Shown here in pieces: positions 10,204 to 23,234 of a DNA stretch of 64,000 bases. A model generated the notes under the pieces. The model was not told the origin of the DNA. It did no database searches and worked only from the letters and a program-made list of their open reading frames with translations. Source of the stretch: Hymenochaete sp. R1 (lineage: Eukaryota > Basidiomycota > Agaricomycetes > Hymenochaetales > Hymenochaetaceae); assembly GCA_019400425.1 (NCBI GenBank), contig JAFREE010000042.1:1-64000 (forward strand), given 5' to 3'. The position numbers and the translations under genes are program-made. The number at the start of each line of letters is the position of its first letter. Position 1 is the first letter of the stretch.

Positions 10204-13200
10204 ATGCCAACAGTTTCTCAAAATCCGCATCCGCCTATCTCGTCGTCGACGAACCTAAGAGACTCGCTCTTGAAGGCGGACTATATCGACGAAAGGTTAG
10301 TTTGACTGTCGGCTCCGACGTTTCTTAACAAGCTCACCCGGCTTCATTGGCGTATCCTGCAGCCATATCGAGGCTTTCGCTCATGCGCTGCAAGCCGAGT
10401 ATTTCATCGATAACGACTTCTTGGATACCCCAAACCATTCGCCGAGCAACATCAGCCTAGCCAATTCCCATCCCCAGTATCATCTTCAACATAATAGTAT
10501 CCATAACTGTTCGGACCCGCTCTACTCCCCTCGCTCACAGCGAGCCCACTCTCCAGCGACACTGAGAACGCCGCGTATACGAAAGATATCCGCATTGTCG
10601 GACTTTGCACCGGTGAACTTGAGGGTAAGGAGGAGAAAGAAGGGGACGAAGCATCATGAAAGGAGACAGGAGTGGATGTTCCTTCTTGTGCGGTGGCCCT
10701 TGTTGGTGCGTGTTTATGCTATTCTTCGATTTTTAGATGATTGTTGACCACACCTGGTGCTCAGATGCTCATATTCCTGTTTATCTTTTTCGAGTTTGGG
10801 ATGTACGTCTTTGTCCGCCAATGCGTCAACGCAAAGGAGTGGTTCACAGCATGTGCGTGTACCAGTGCAACACTGCGAACGTGTCATAGAAGCTCATCAG
10901 GTTTGATGTATTTGTGTAGGGCGTGGCAGAAAGGGCCAACTTCGCAAAAGGCTCCGAGCCGCGTCGACATATGAAGAATGGAAGGCTGCAGCACTCGGGT
11001 TGGATAAGTACCTTGGTTTTGACGAATGGAAAGGTATCGACGAAGACCCTTTCTATGACTGGCGGCTTGTTCGCAAGGTGCTCAAGTCTTTGAAGACACT
11101 AAGGAGAAGTAATGATGCTAGAGGGGTGCTTGGTGTATTGGAAACATGCTTGAGAACGAACTTCGCGAACGTGGAAAGTGCAAGGTGAGCGTTGTTGCAT
11201 GCTTGGGCAAGTTCTAAGCGTGTCTAATTCACGGCTTAGGTTGTACAGTGAGGTATTTGACCACAATTTAACGTCCCAGCCGTAGGCTCTCTCTGATATA
11301 GGTGCTTCGATACTAGACTTTTTATGGTACAAAGGACCTGGTCGAGGGTGAGTAAGCAGGCTCTGCCTATCATGAACCATTTTTCATGAGTCGTATAGCA
11401 TATATCACGGAAGTCGAAACAGCCCTCGTCTATATACGCAACTCTTCGGTTCTGTCCAGCGAAGAAAAACGCCGGTTCTTCAAGTCTGCGAATATGAACT
11501 TAGGAATTAGTGCCCTGTGCCTTTCAGGAGGCGCCACATTCGGATATTGTCAGTCCCGGACTTAAAATAGGTTTATCACTCATGTAAACGTTCTTGTTGT
11601 TCTCTAGACCATTTCGGTGTGATCAAAGCATTTGTCGATGCTGATCTTCTTCCTCGGGTTATCACCGGGACATCGGCAGGTGGCCTCGTGGCTGCACTGG
11701 CTGCGACCCGAACCGATGCGGAGCTCAAGGTCATGTTAGTGCCCGAACTGGCCGATAGGATCACAGCGTGCGAAGAATCTTTTGCGCAATGGTTCATGAG
11801 GTTTAGGAAAACAGGCGCAAGGTTCGACAGCGTAGACTGGGCTCGAAAGGTATTTCGATGTTGTAATTTGTGACGCGAGGCGGATATTGAGGTAGACCAA
11901 ACAGTCCTGTTTCTTCACAAGGGGATCATTGACTTTCCGAGAAGCTTACCAAAGGACGGGTCGTATACTGAATGTTTCTGTCATCGTATGTGTCCACTCC
12001 ATTTTTCTTCGAAACCTTTCTAAATAGCAATTTGGTATAGCCTGCGGACCGTCATAGTCCAACCAAGCTTCTCAATTATCTAACTGCTCCTGATACGGTC
12101 ATATGGAGTGCACTGATAGCTTCTGCCGCCGTACCTGGTATCCTGAATCCCGTCGTTCTGATGCAGAAGGGAAGGGACGGAAGGCTCATACCGTGGAATT
12201 GGGGATCGAAGTTCAAGGATGGTTCGCTTCGCGTTGACATCCCGCTTCAATCTCTGAATCATTACTTCAATGGTAAGCCAGCACATTTCTGAAGTCACGA
12301 TGGAATGGTTCACACGCAGCTTCTAGTGACCCACCCTGTAGTTTCTCAAGTCAATCCTCACGTCCACTTATTTTTTTTCGCGCCGCGGGGCTCAGCAGGC
12401 AAACCAGTAGCTCATAGAAAAGGCAAAGGTACGGCCGCCTCCCCTCTTTCATCAATACTGTGCACTTATGATCTGAAAGGATGGCGTGGAAACTTCCTGT
12501 TGTCGGCTGCCGAACAATGGCTCAAGCTTGAGCTCACAAAGAATTTCAAAGTCATTCGGGATCTTGACCTCCTTCCGCAGCTTCTTGGACAAGACTGGTC
12601 GAGCGTGTTCTTGCAACGCTTCGACGGTACTGTGACGTGAGTACAGTCACCTTTTATGTACATCCAATTCTAATTGATTGATTTGAAGGATATGGCCGAG
12701 GACAAGACTTATGGATTGGATAAGCATCCTCAGTGACCCGGATCGTACGGAATTAGAGAGGAAGATGAAAGTTGGGCAAATAGTTACGTGGCCAAAGGTG
12801 AAAAACATTCAAATTGTTTTCGATGCACTACTGATAGTGATGATAGCTACATATCATTGAAAATCGTCTACGTCTCGAACGGGAGATATTTAAGGGTCGG
12901 CGAGCTGTTCGGCGTGTTATGACTTCGACTCCGCGTGAACCACTTTCAGCAACCGACATAGACCCAGGGCATATTCCTGATTTAAGCATGGGTACAGTGA
13001 TGACACCCGGTCTAGAGGAAAATGATGCTCCTTGGCCCATGGATACCGACATAGAGCTTCCTGTTCGTTACGGAGGGCGCACGGGCAAATTACATTTCCC
13101 TGCATCAGGTCAGGATCGATTCGAGCAGCAGACCTCTGGCGCATCCACACCTATAGGATTGAAGGGAAACCCTGACCCTTTACGGTCTCAGGCTAGGCGA

Positions 13201-13709
13201 CGTTTATGGACTTCCCAGCTCTTCGAGAACCGACCAACAGATCAACGTGAGATTGTTGTAGATGATGAGGGTGGTGGTCCGCAGAGTGATCACGGTTTCG
13301 GGACACCTGAATCATTGCCTCCTGTTGCTGAGGAAACTGTTGCAGATCACGTACCAGGGAAGCAAGGTTTCATGAACTTCGCTCATCTCCCTTCAGGCAT
13401 GCTACACAGACTGCGCAACGGATCTTTGGGTCGACTTGCATCCCCCTTTACGTCCCCTCGTTTAATGGGGAGTAAACAACCAGGGAAGTCTGACGCTGTA
13501 GAGATACCGGATTCGAACTGGAGCAGCGATAGTTCGGAATTAGATGATGAGCTCGATGTACCAGAAGGAGACTTTAGGGACGAGATATATGAAGGACCGT
13601 CGATGACCTCCAGTCGTGAGCTGTAAGTGATTTTATCTATTATCTTTCTTATTAAACCTTAAGCATTGTTAGGTCACCGGAAACGGAGCAGGATAGCTTC
13701 GGCCAGTAG
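10204..13709 (+). CDS. Patatin-like triacylglycerol lipase (Tgl4/Tgl5/SDP1 type)
   Basis: A multi-exon gene of roughly 850 residues. It begins MPTVSQNPHPPISSS at 10204. A hydrophobic segment (MLIFLFIFFEFGMYVFV, coded around 10765-10815) probably anchors it to a lipid droplet or ER. The family-specific region around EDPFYDWRLVRKVLK precedes the patatin domain. That domain shows the oxyanion glycine motif LSGGATFGYYHFGVIKAF, the nucleophile elbow GTSAGG with the catalytic Ser, and the catalytic Asp in KDGSLRVDIPL. The C-terminal third is acidic, Ser-rich and probably disordered (DSNWSSDSSELDDE). Family members hydrolyse storage triacylglycerols, and some also act as lysophospholipid acyltransferases. 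The last intron (13625 to about 13672) leads to a short final exon ending DSFGQ. It converges with the next gene, 143 nt apart. Confidence 0.9.
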
Positions 13710-13852
13710 CATCTAATTGCCTTTCGACAGATATCAGCCACAGTTTCATGGATATATTGTACAGTCATTTTACTGAAAAGGTCTACTCATTAATCAAGCT
13801 TTGAAATTCAAGTCTCTCTTTCGTCAGGCTACTTTTAGTGTCTTCATCTCTA

Positions 13853-15024
13853 TTAGGTTGAACAGTACTTCACGAGCCTATCCATCTTGTTTGATGCACT
13901 TGCAGCGTATCCACCCTTCAGTCAACAAAATTCAATCAAAGGTGTTCCAATAACAAGCAAGGGACGAACTCACCCCACCAAATATCAATGCATGGTTAAG
14001 GTAGTGAAACAGTTCGTAAAGATCGACGCGAAGCTCGTATTCCTCGGCAGGTTCCGTCTTTGGAAGGATGGAATGATATTTGGTGAAGAAGGATGGCGGA
14101 AAGCCTCCAAATATCCGAGCGATGGCAAGACTTCGATTAAACTGTAAGTAAATCTTTGGGCGAAAAGTTCAAGACACCTACTCTGCTTCGTTATGACCAT
14201 AAAATGACGACGGGTCAAAGACGACAGGTTCCTTGGTTTCCTTGTTTACGCCCGTGTTCCCGCTCTGCATGGCAAAGGTATTGACTACTTATTATGACAA
14301 ATAGTGACTACTATACCCATAAATCGTCATGAAGTAGCACGGGCTTAATATCAAGATTGCGAAGGAGTTTCGGAATGACGCTAAAAGCGCATACAGTCAA
14401 CACACTTCGATGCTTTTTCACATAATCAGATATTTCCTACATTTCTCTGACTTTTTCTATCTTCTGAATGAGTGCCGTATCGCCATGCTCACGTTTGAGA
14501 CCATTCTGAAGTCCTGCTATGAGAGTGTCATAGCACTTCTCCCACGTCTCCGTGAATAAAAGCTGTCAGCCCATCCGCAAATTATCCCGCATCGCAGCAT
14601 ACACACGCACATCGTACCATCCGTTTTGCATCTTCGTCACACCACAAAATGTAGGCACCTCAAAGCCATAGCCTTTCTCACTCGTATATACGTGCATCTC
14701 GCCGGCCAGTCTCTCTGCTAGTCTATCCATTGTCGACCCGGAATGATGCGTCATTGACAAATACTCCGAAATGAAAATCGGATTGCCACCTTCGTCGATC
14801 CCATCTGCAAGTACTTTTGGTGCAAGACCTGCAGCAGCAGCGTGTATGTGCTTGAGAGATTCCGCCTCGCCGACGTATTGCTCTTGTTCGCGTGCTGTTC
14901 CAGCTTTGGCATTATATTTCTTTCCCGAGGATGACGATACGACGGGTAGGTTTAGTTCGAGTTCAGCATTGGGTTCGATCTCTGTAAGCTTCTCGAGAAG
15001 AAAGGGAGAACTTCGGCCGACCAT
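13853..15024 (-). CDS. Fructosamine-3-kinase-like (ketosamine kinase family)
   Basis: Reconstructed length is about 300 residues. The N-terminal lobe reads SSSGKKYNAKAG, then EQYVGEAESLKHI and GNPIFISEYLSM, followed by VPTFCGVTKMQNGWYD. Two in-frame stops (TGA near 14570, TAG near 14450) fall inside short introns that start GTGCGTGTG and GTAGGAAAT, so this is not a pseudogene. After splicing the protein continues TWEKCYDTLIAGL and VIPKLLRNLDIKPVLLHDDL. It then has WSGNTGVNKETKEPVVFDPS, IARIFGGFPPSFFTKYHSI and LYELFHYLNHALIFGG, all typical of the family. The catalytic loop, normally HGDLW, is HDDLW here. These enzymes phosphorylate ketosamines on glycated proteins so that they decay. I chose ATG 15024 because LLEKLTEIEP starts right after it. 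An upstream ATG at 15135 would add 37 unlike residues. Confidence 0.85.
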
Positions 15025-15224
15025 TGTTACTGTTCTGGAATAGTGATAGTGGGGCTTCGGGGCGAAGGATCTCTCTTCGCTCGTTGCTTGAAGTCCGTTC
15101 ATTTCGTCATTGTGTCGATCGAAATGCACCGCCACACAAAATCATGCGTTAGCGCCGAACGAATCGTCCAACTTGAAGCAGCCTTCAAGCTTGCTGTTTC
15201 TCATCTCATCTACCACCGTCATCC

Positions 15225-16251
15225 ATGTCTACCAAGTCTCCTACTGAAATTAGACAACAGCTCCTCGATGCCGCACAACAGCGTTCACAACACAGCCAAG
15301 GCAGTCAAAATCTAAAGACGATTAATCAATCCCACGAGACCAAACAAAGATTTCGGCGTTTGATAAATCCTGGAATAACCAGACCTAACAACGTACAAGA
15401 TATGAATATGGCTATCAATGTGAAATGGCTGTACTACTAAAGTTATGTACATAGTGAGCTAAGCTCCAGCTCATTGCAGACGTTGGCGACACTATCCGAT
15501 AATCTTTTGCGGGATCCAACCAACGAGAAGTTCCGCAGTTTCAAAAGTTCTAATCCTGCGATCAAGAAACGGCTTGTGGATGTGAAGGGTGCTGTCGAGT
15601 ACGCCGTAGATGTAGGCGGGCTTCATGATCATGATGGTGGCTTCTAGTCTAACATATCTTTATATCTAGCTTGGCTTTCATTACAAAGTACGAAGCTATC
15701 TCGTTAGCCTTTCCTTGACTAGAGCTGAAGTTGACCCACGCTCCTCGCGCGTGACAATGTAGGTAGAAGAAATGCAACCTGTCTACGTTTTCAATGACAG
15801 GCACCTCGAGGACTTACGGATAGGTAACGAAATCCTGCACGAGCACTTGGACATCGAGAAACAGAAACAAAACAGGACTCATACTGGCGTGTCTGAGAAA
15901 GAAATGCAGGAGATGAGACGGCGCAACGTTTGTTGATACTTTTCGGCCATTTCTTTGATTATTCATATCTGTCTGTCCACACAGGTACAAGCGCAGTTCC
16001 TCGACGATCGTCTGGAAAAGCAACGCAAAGACGAGCAAGACAAGCACCGTGAAGAAAGGCGAAGGTCAGTTGAAGCCAAATCGACGCCTCCGTCGAATAT
16101 CGCCTCGTCGTCAACGGATGCCTTGGGATCGATGTCGCATATACCTGGAGGTGGCATCGTGCTTGGCACAGGCGAGAGGGTTGCGCCTGTGAATCGGCCT
16201 GAAGCGAATGATGGACAAAGGAGTGACGAGTATGATGATTTACTGTCATGA
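15225..16251 (+). CDS. PUB-domain protein (p97/Cdc48 cofactor-like)
   Basis: A small protein of roughly 245 residues in five exons, starting MSTKSPTEIRQQLLDAAQQ. The PUB/PUG core reads TLATLSDNLLRDPTNEKFRS, then NPAIKKRL and GAVEYAVDLGFHYK, as in peptide:N-glycanase and UBXN6. It is followed by VYVFNDRHLEDLRIGNEIL and a charged helix (QAQFLDDRLEKQRKDEQDKH) likely to form a coiled coil. The tail ends DEYDDLLS. PUB domains bind the C-terminal tail of the Cdc48/p97 ATPase, which suggests a role in ubiquitin-dependent extraction or degradation. No transglutaminase or UBX domain is present in the frame. It is divergent from the fructosamine-kinase gene with 200 nt between starts. The first intron (about 15391-15480) is my inference. 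Confidence 0.75.
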
Positions 16252-16482
16252 ACCTTGATTAGAAATGGATCCATTTTGAAAATAATTTCGAATGGTATAT
16301 GCAGTATTATCTCTTCCAAAGCAGGACTAATTAACAATGTAACGTGTACATGTACGGGCAACGGAAGCAACTCGAGTATCAGTATCTTGACCCCAGATCT
16401 CTACGCTCGACAACTCAACAGCAAGTAACTGATCAATAAACAATTAATCTATGAATCACCAAAAGATGAACACCGCGACAAC

Positions 16483-19400
16483 TTATTGGAAGGGAAATTT
16501 CGTCCTGTCAAGCTTCGAAATCGACCGCGCTGACCTTCCGTGGGCATTCGTCGCACCAGGAAGCGGGGGCATTGGAGGCAAAGGGAATTCATTCAAATCA
16601 GCCATAGACAACCTCGAAGGAGGTGTCTCCAACGGTGATACCCCAGAAGTTCCATGCCCTTGAGTATTAACACCTGCATTTGCATTCCACAGCCTAGCCC
16701 TCTCCAGCACCAAACTATCGCGCTTCCTGTGCATGGGTCGATGGTGATTATCCTGCTGTTCAACATTAGGGGAGCGTTCGATGGCGGAACGTGCGTTCTC
16801 CCGCACCGTGGGAAGGCGCATCGAGCTGCTACGGGACATGGATACACTTTGGCGTATTTGAAGATCTTGGCGACGAGATACTAAATCCTGTGAGGGCACC
16901 CGGTTGAGAGAAACCGCTCGACGAAGTTCGGAGGGGTGTGTCACGATGATTTCAGGCGTTTCAACTTGCACCGAATTGCGCTGTTGAGGTGGTTTCTCCA
17001 CCCGAGACTTCAGTGAAGTTGCAGGTGTTGTCTCAGATATTTTGAGTTTGTTATTTGATAAGGGTGTTGGTGCTTTTCTCGGTTGGTTGGGTAATTCCCT
17101 CGTTTTGAGTTCGAGGGTACTGACGGCTGCTGATGGGTAAAGGTTGAAGTGAGGGTACATTGCCGGATCTTGCGAACTTGTTAAAATATTGTACAAATGC
17201 ATTACTTGGTTGACTTACAAATGTCCAAGCTTGGATACTGGGAGTGCAATCTAACAGACACGCGCTTAGAAGTTGGTGCTAGGTCCGAGACTTTCCCAGA
17301 CTTGTACAAATCAAAGTGCGGATAGACCGGAGCATCTTGAAGAGAAAAGGTCATTAACCATTGCATTCGTAAATCAGGAAGGACATGACGTACAGATCTC
17401 AATCACCGGATACTTGGACTGTAACGCAACAGGTTTTGGGTCGCGCCAGGAACTAGTCATAGACGAGAAATCAGACCGATAAATGTCAAAGTGAGGATAC
17501 ACAGCCGGATCTGTTAAAAGTTCAGAATTGAAGCACAACAAAGATAAGTTGATGATAGTCACATATGTCTAGGTGCGGGTAGCTCTGAGGACAAAGTACA
17601 GTTATCGATCTTTCGCGAGATGCTCCCAAAAGTGACGGTTTATTGAAACGGCGATTCGTCCTTGATCCCATAGATATTGTCCGTGATGTCTTGACCTCCG
17701 GCAAGCACAGTTTGAAGTCTGGGCTAACTGAAGGATAGATGTCGAAATGCGGGTAGACTGCCGGATCTATGTAAAGCGCATATGTTTATTGTGAGCCCTG
17801 GTTAATCAACCCATCAATGAAAGTAAAGACTTACATATGTTAAGATTGGGATAACATGGTCTGATTTTCTTCTCTACAGCCTCTTGGCCGTTCAAATTGA
17901 TCGTTGGGTAGATCTCATCCAGATTCGCAGGGTACACAGCAGGATCTTAAGAGGTTGTTAGCTGATTTATCAAGCAATCCAATAGTACTATAAATTATCT
18001 TACATAGACGAAATAAAGGGTAATATTGTGACAACTTGACGACAACATCCCTCCTTTTCGAAAGAGTGATAAATCGAGAAGGCACCCTTTTGGAAATAAA
18101 TTTGTCCGACGGATTTGACCGAAATCGGTGAACTTCGGGATAGATGATAAGGTGCGGGTACACAGGTTCATCTGGAAGCGAAACACTTAGATTGCCTTGA
18201 CATCGAGAGAAGAAAAACGAAAAACTCACATAAGCGTATTTCCGGGTACTTTGGAGATAATCTAACATCCACATCCTTTGAATCATCACCCAACAATGAA
18301 GTGATGTGACATGGATAGATCTCGAATTTCGGATAGACTGCCGGATCTGAAGCGGATTCAGATTTAGAAAAGGGTTTGAGATTTGAGGAAAAGCTTACAG
18401 ATGTTGAACGAGGGGTAGCAGGAATTTAATCGCGTTGTTATAGATTCCAATCTAGTATCTAACTCCTTCTGTTCTGTTTTTCCACCTGTTTTCTTGGTGT
18501 ACGGCCAAACCAGCTTCCAGGCCTTGGACACGGGCACAGGCGGCTCTACGACATCCGACTCGGCTTTGGAACGTAGTTCACGACCAGGTTCAAGTAATTT
18601 ACGTTCCTCGTCTCCATCGTCGAAGAACATATCCCCAACTCCAGGCGTATGGACGTAAAACGGAGCCATGGGACTCGCGGGCCATTCCAAAGGTGCGCCC
18701 CAGCTCGTAGCGGTACTCGGTGTCACAGGTCGGCTTCCGAGGTGCCTCATAGCAATATCAACCGACGGGGCGCGGAACGACGAGGCAGGGCTATCTGGCC
18801 ACTCAAGAGGAGCACCCCAGCTCGTCGCAGTCGAGGGCGTGGGTGGAGAATCATCAAAATGTCGGTAAGCAATGTCTGGGGAAGGAAGACGGTCGATTAA
18901 GCTTGAGATCGGACTCAGGGGATCGTAATCAGGAGGCCCAAACGAAGTGCAGGTCGTCGGGGTGAGGCAGACGGAACCGGCGAGACGACCATCGAGGTGA
19001 ACAGAAGGGGGAGCCTCCCAACCGAACAATGGGGAATTAGCGACGATATCTGACGGTGGGCCAGCCGATGAAATGCTCCAGGTGTAGTCTTCGAGATTGA
19101 GTGGAAGACCTTCCTCGGCAGCTGCGTCGAGATCAGGTATTGGTACATTATTCGGCATATTTGCGGGGTCGAGAGAAGGTTGAGACGTTACAAAAGGGGA
19201 CTTCGCAAAGGAAGAGGATGCCCGCCAGGACTCTACCTTGCTTTTACTTTCAATATGGAGCTTTACCGTCGGCGTAACGTCGTTTTCAGGCACTACATTG
19301 TTTTGCGAAACTTCATGGACAATCCCGTGCGCTCCCTCCAAGTCAGTCGGCGATAGTTCTATCCGCGATTCAGACTGGGTGACAACTTTGACCGGAGTGA

Positions 19401-20354
19401 TGTCGATACGATCAAGCAAAGATAGCTTCCTTGGGACATGACGAAACAGTGGGACCTTCCGTTGTATCCTGAAGGATACGTCGTCTGCAATCGAGCCATC
19501 CTGGTTGTCAGTTGTCGTTCGGCTGTCGTTGCGACGGTGATCGGCTGCGAGAGACGCGGGGGGTGATGGCCCAGAATGCAACTCCTTCCTTGACGTTGAA
19601 GCCCACAAGTCAAACCACCGGCCTGCTTTCCTGAGGTCAAGGTCGAACTCGATCCTACCGAGGATCGGGAGACCGCCCGTCGCAGTTGATGCCTGGCGAT
19701 CTTCAAACACACTGCCCCACAGAATAGACCACGATTCGTCGGTGACGCGCGGTGTGAATTGGATACCGTTGTCAGACATGTGGAAATACACACATATGCC
19801 TGACGTGCTTGGGAACCCATACTCGCGCGCAATTGCATTCAACTGAGCAGAAAGCTGCAACAAAATATGATTCCAAATCAGACTTTATAAATAATGACAA
19901 TGCAAATGCATATACTCACACTCGGAAACAACGGAAGTAAGATACCGTCGTTCTTGCGGCCAGCAGCATTCAACAAGATGCTCGATCCATGCTCCTTGGA
20001 GACCACTGGGGGTGGTATAACCATGACCAACCAGCGAGTTGCTGATCTTGGCGCACGTTGCTCGCTACGGAAAGAATTGGAGCTGAAATATGAGAGGTGG
20101 GAAGGTTTCCTCGATTTCCCGCTTGCGAACTGCAACTCTGGCATGACCATAACGGGCTGCGACACGTCTTCTGCGTCTGCCTTCGGATACTGAGTATACG
20201 AGGCATCTGCATAAGCACTTCGTTCGCGGGGTCCTGGATTTATAGCTGTCGATTCAGCCGTGATATCTGTCTCGGGCGGGCTCAGCGGGTGAACAGGGCG
20301 AGGAAGGTCCAGGGGGGAAGGCTTGAAGAAAGGTGGACGGGTGAAACGCGACAT
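16483..20354 (-). CDS. Unnamed fungal protein with exon-encoded YPxFxIYP repeats
   Basis: Nine exons (19920-20354, 18399-19854, 18230-18346, 18004-18171, about 17836-17946, 17563-17766, 17394-17510, 17219-17335, 16483-17168) give 1136 residues. Exon 1 plus the start of exon 2 form an apparent folded domain (TRWLVMVIPPP; LSAQLNAIAREYGFPSTSG; FTPRVTDESWSILWGSVF; LRKAGRWFDLW) that I cannot name. A long disordered region follows, with two copies of a 39-residue unit carrying PSTATSWGAPLEWP. From residue about 625 the protein is a row of units, each opening with YPAVYPHFDIYP or a variant and closing with YPxLDI. Every junction is phase 1 and splits the Tyr codon that starts the next YP. The tail is Ser/Arg/Pro-rich, ending KLDRTKFPFQ. 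No signal peptide or membrane segment is seen. Function is unknown; a polymeric binding or docking scaffold is my guess. Confidence 0.8.
17130..18430 (-). repeat. Array of tandem phase-1 symmetric exons encoding YP repeats
   Basis: Six complete exons, flanked by the end of exon 2 and the start of the last exon, each begin with the last two bases of a Tyr codon and end with its first base. Lengths are 117, 168, 111, 204, 117 and 117 nt, so each is a multiple of three and could be skipped or duplicated without a frameshift. Openings in order: YPAVYPKFEIYP, YEPVYPHLIIYP, YPAVYPANLDEIYP, YPAVYPHFDIYP, YPAVYPHFDIYR, YAPVYPHFDLYK, and YPAMYPHFNLYP in the final exon. Closings include YPSFNI, YPEIRL, YPLFRL, YPNLNI, YPHLDI, YPVIEI and YPSLDI. 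The middle of each unit is variable but often ends in an alternating V-x-L strand. Confidence 0.85.
18660..18860 (-). repeat. Two-copy 117-bp direct repeat inside exon 2 of the YP gene
   Basis: The block coding PSTATSWGAPLEWP occurs twice, at about 18680-18721 and 18797-18838. The period is exactly 117 bp (39 residues), including the preceding DIAYRHFDDS / DIAMRHLGSR. The copies have drifted at synonymous and some coding positions. The period equals the length of three of the downstream repeat exons, although the peptide sequences are different. Confidence 0.75.
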
Positions 20355-21311
20355 TTAAATAGTTCCTGTGCTTCAGATTCTAGACAGAGATGGCAAGATT
20401 GAGGGAAGACCAAGGCGTTATAGAGTATCGGTCGAACGCTACAGCTCTCCTGGAGACTGGATATCGGGGGCGTTGTGAACGAGAAGGACTTGAAACCCTG
20501 TTTACAGTTTCCTCGACATATAAGAGGCCAAGCAATGGATTTGTAAGGTGAGAACGACGTCCGGGCGCGGAATCAAATGGCTATGATTCGATCAAGAACC
20601 GTGTGTGTCAGTGTTCTGTGAGCGTGCCTGCTGTGAATACCGTTTGAAATGAAGGGAATTGCCGTCAGCCAGGACAGCAAGAGAAAAGGAAGGGAGTGAG
20701 AAGAAAATGAAAGAGATAGACAGAGAGCGCTGCTCGCCGGGAGAATTGGACAGAAGTCGATGAGTGTTTAAGTACGGAGGGAGGTGAGGGGTGGTCACCA
20801 AGTCAACCGCATCGACGGCGTTCCAACAGCCGAAGCGTATGAGACGTCCCAGCTTCCAAGGATCTTTGCCAGTGTCGTGATGGTGGTGTAAACAGTGTAA
20901 AAACAGCTGCAGAGTCGTTCGTGGCCTGAGCTAATACTGAGCTAGGTGTAGGTTATTTTCTCCATTCGTGCCATCGAGTTTCATCTTGGACGAGGCTGTG
21001 GATGTGGATCGACCTCTGCCCGACTTGAGCAAATCTCGGAGTCCTTGAAAGATGTTTTATAGCACTCATTCCAAGCGTTGTCGTCAGATAATATCTATCT
21101 TATCGAAAAGCACAAGCAAGGCGAGTTGTGATCAAAAAGAAGAGCTGAAGAAGCCTATTCCGTGAATCTCTGCTGCCATCCCGTCTCCCAAAGAGCGTTC
21201 GTATTACCTAATCATGGTGACGCGTAGATGAGACCCCACCTCCTCCGCGAGTTGAAAGTGTCGTTGCCGCTCGTTTCCACCTCCTTTCTCTTACCACCAC
21301 CATCCTTCGCC
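20355..21311. promoter_or_regulatory. Divergent promoter between YP-repeat gene and aspartic protease
   Basis: A 957-bp intergenic region separates two divergently transcribed genes. No coding frame with recognisable similarity is present. The 90 bases before the protease ATG are CT-rich. I could not identify a convincing TATA box or specific factor site. Confidence 0.4.
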
Positions 21312-22824
<1,513 letters not shown>

Positions 22825-23234
22825 GCGTTTGGGCGTCATAATGCTGAAGCGTGTGGCACGCACGCATAGCTTTCTATGAACTGTCACGCATTGTGCATGT
22901 ATTAATTTATTAATTCGTTTACGAGCATTCGAACTTCATCCGCCAAGAATAAATTTGCATGATTTAATACTCTTTCGGCCTTTTGACTCTGATTTTCGGG
23001 GTATAAGTATCCTGTCGCAGACCCGTTTGTCGCCAGAAGAGCATTGCAAAAGTAAGAAGTGTGTGGTACCAGCAGTTCCGAAGGAAGGACGATTTTTGTT
23101 ATGTCTGGATAATTCGGAGCGGAGCGATGTGATTGGATCGACACTCGCTTCGTTGAGTTCAAAGTTGTCGAAACAAGTTCGAGGATTCGGAGGAAACCAC
23201 CATCATTATCATAAGGGATACTACCTTTCTCTAA
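22825..23234. other. Intergenic between protease and RRP46
   Basis: About 410 bp of 3' and 5' flanks. A 121-codon open frame runs on the minus strand across it (22902-23267) but resembles nothing I know and overlaps the start of RRP46. I do not call it a gene. Confidence 0.35.

Noticed and set aside
13887..14147. 86-codon plus-strand frame downstream of the lipase
   Set aside because: It lies antisense to the C-terminal exons of the fructosamine kinase-like gene, which match a known family in the other strand.
14440..14580. In-frame TGA and TAG suggesting a fructosamine kinase pseudogene
   Set aside because: Both stops fall within introns with proper GT...AG ends, and splicing restores the conserved family sequence on either side.
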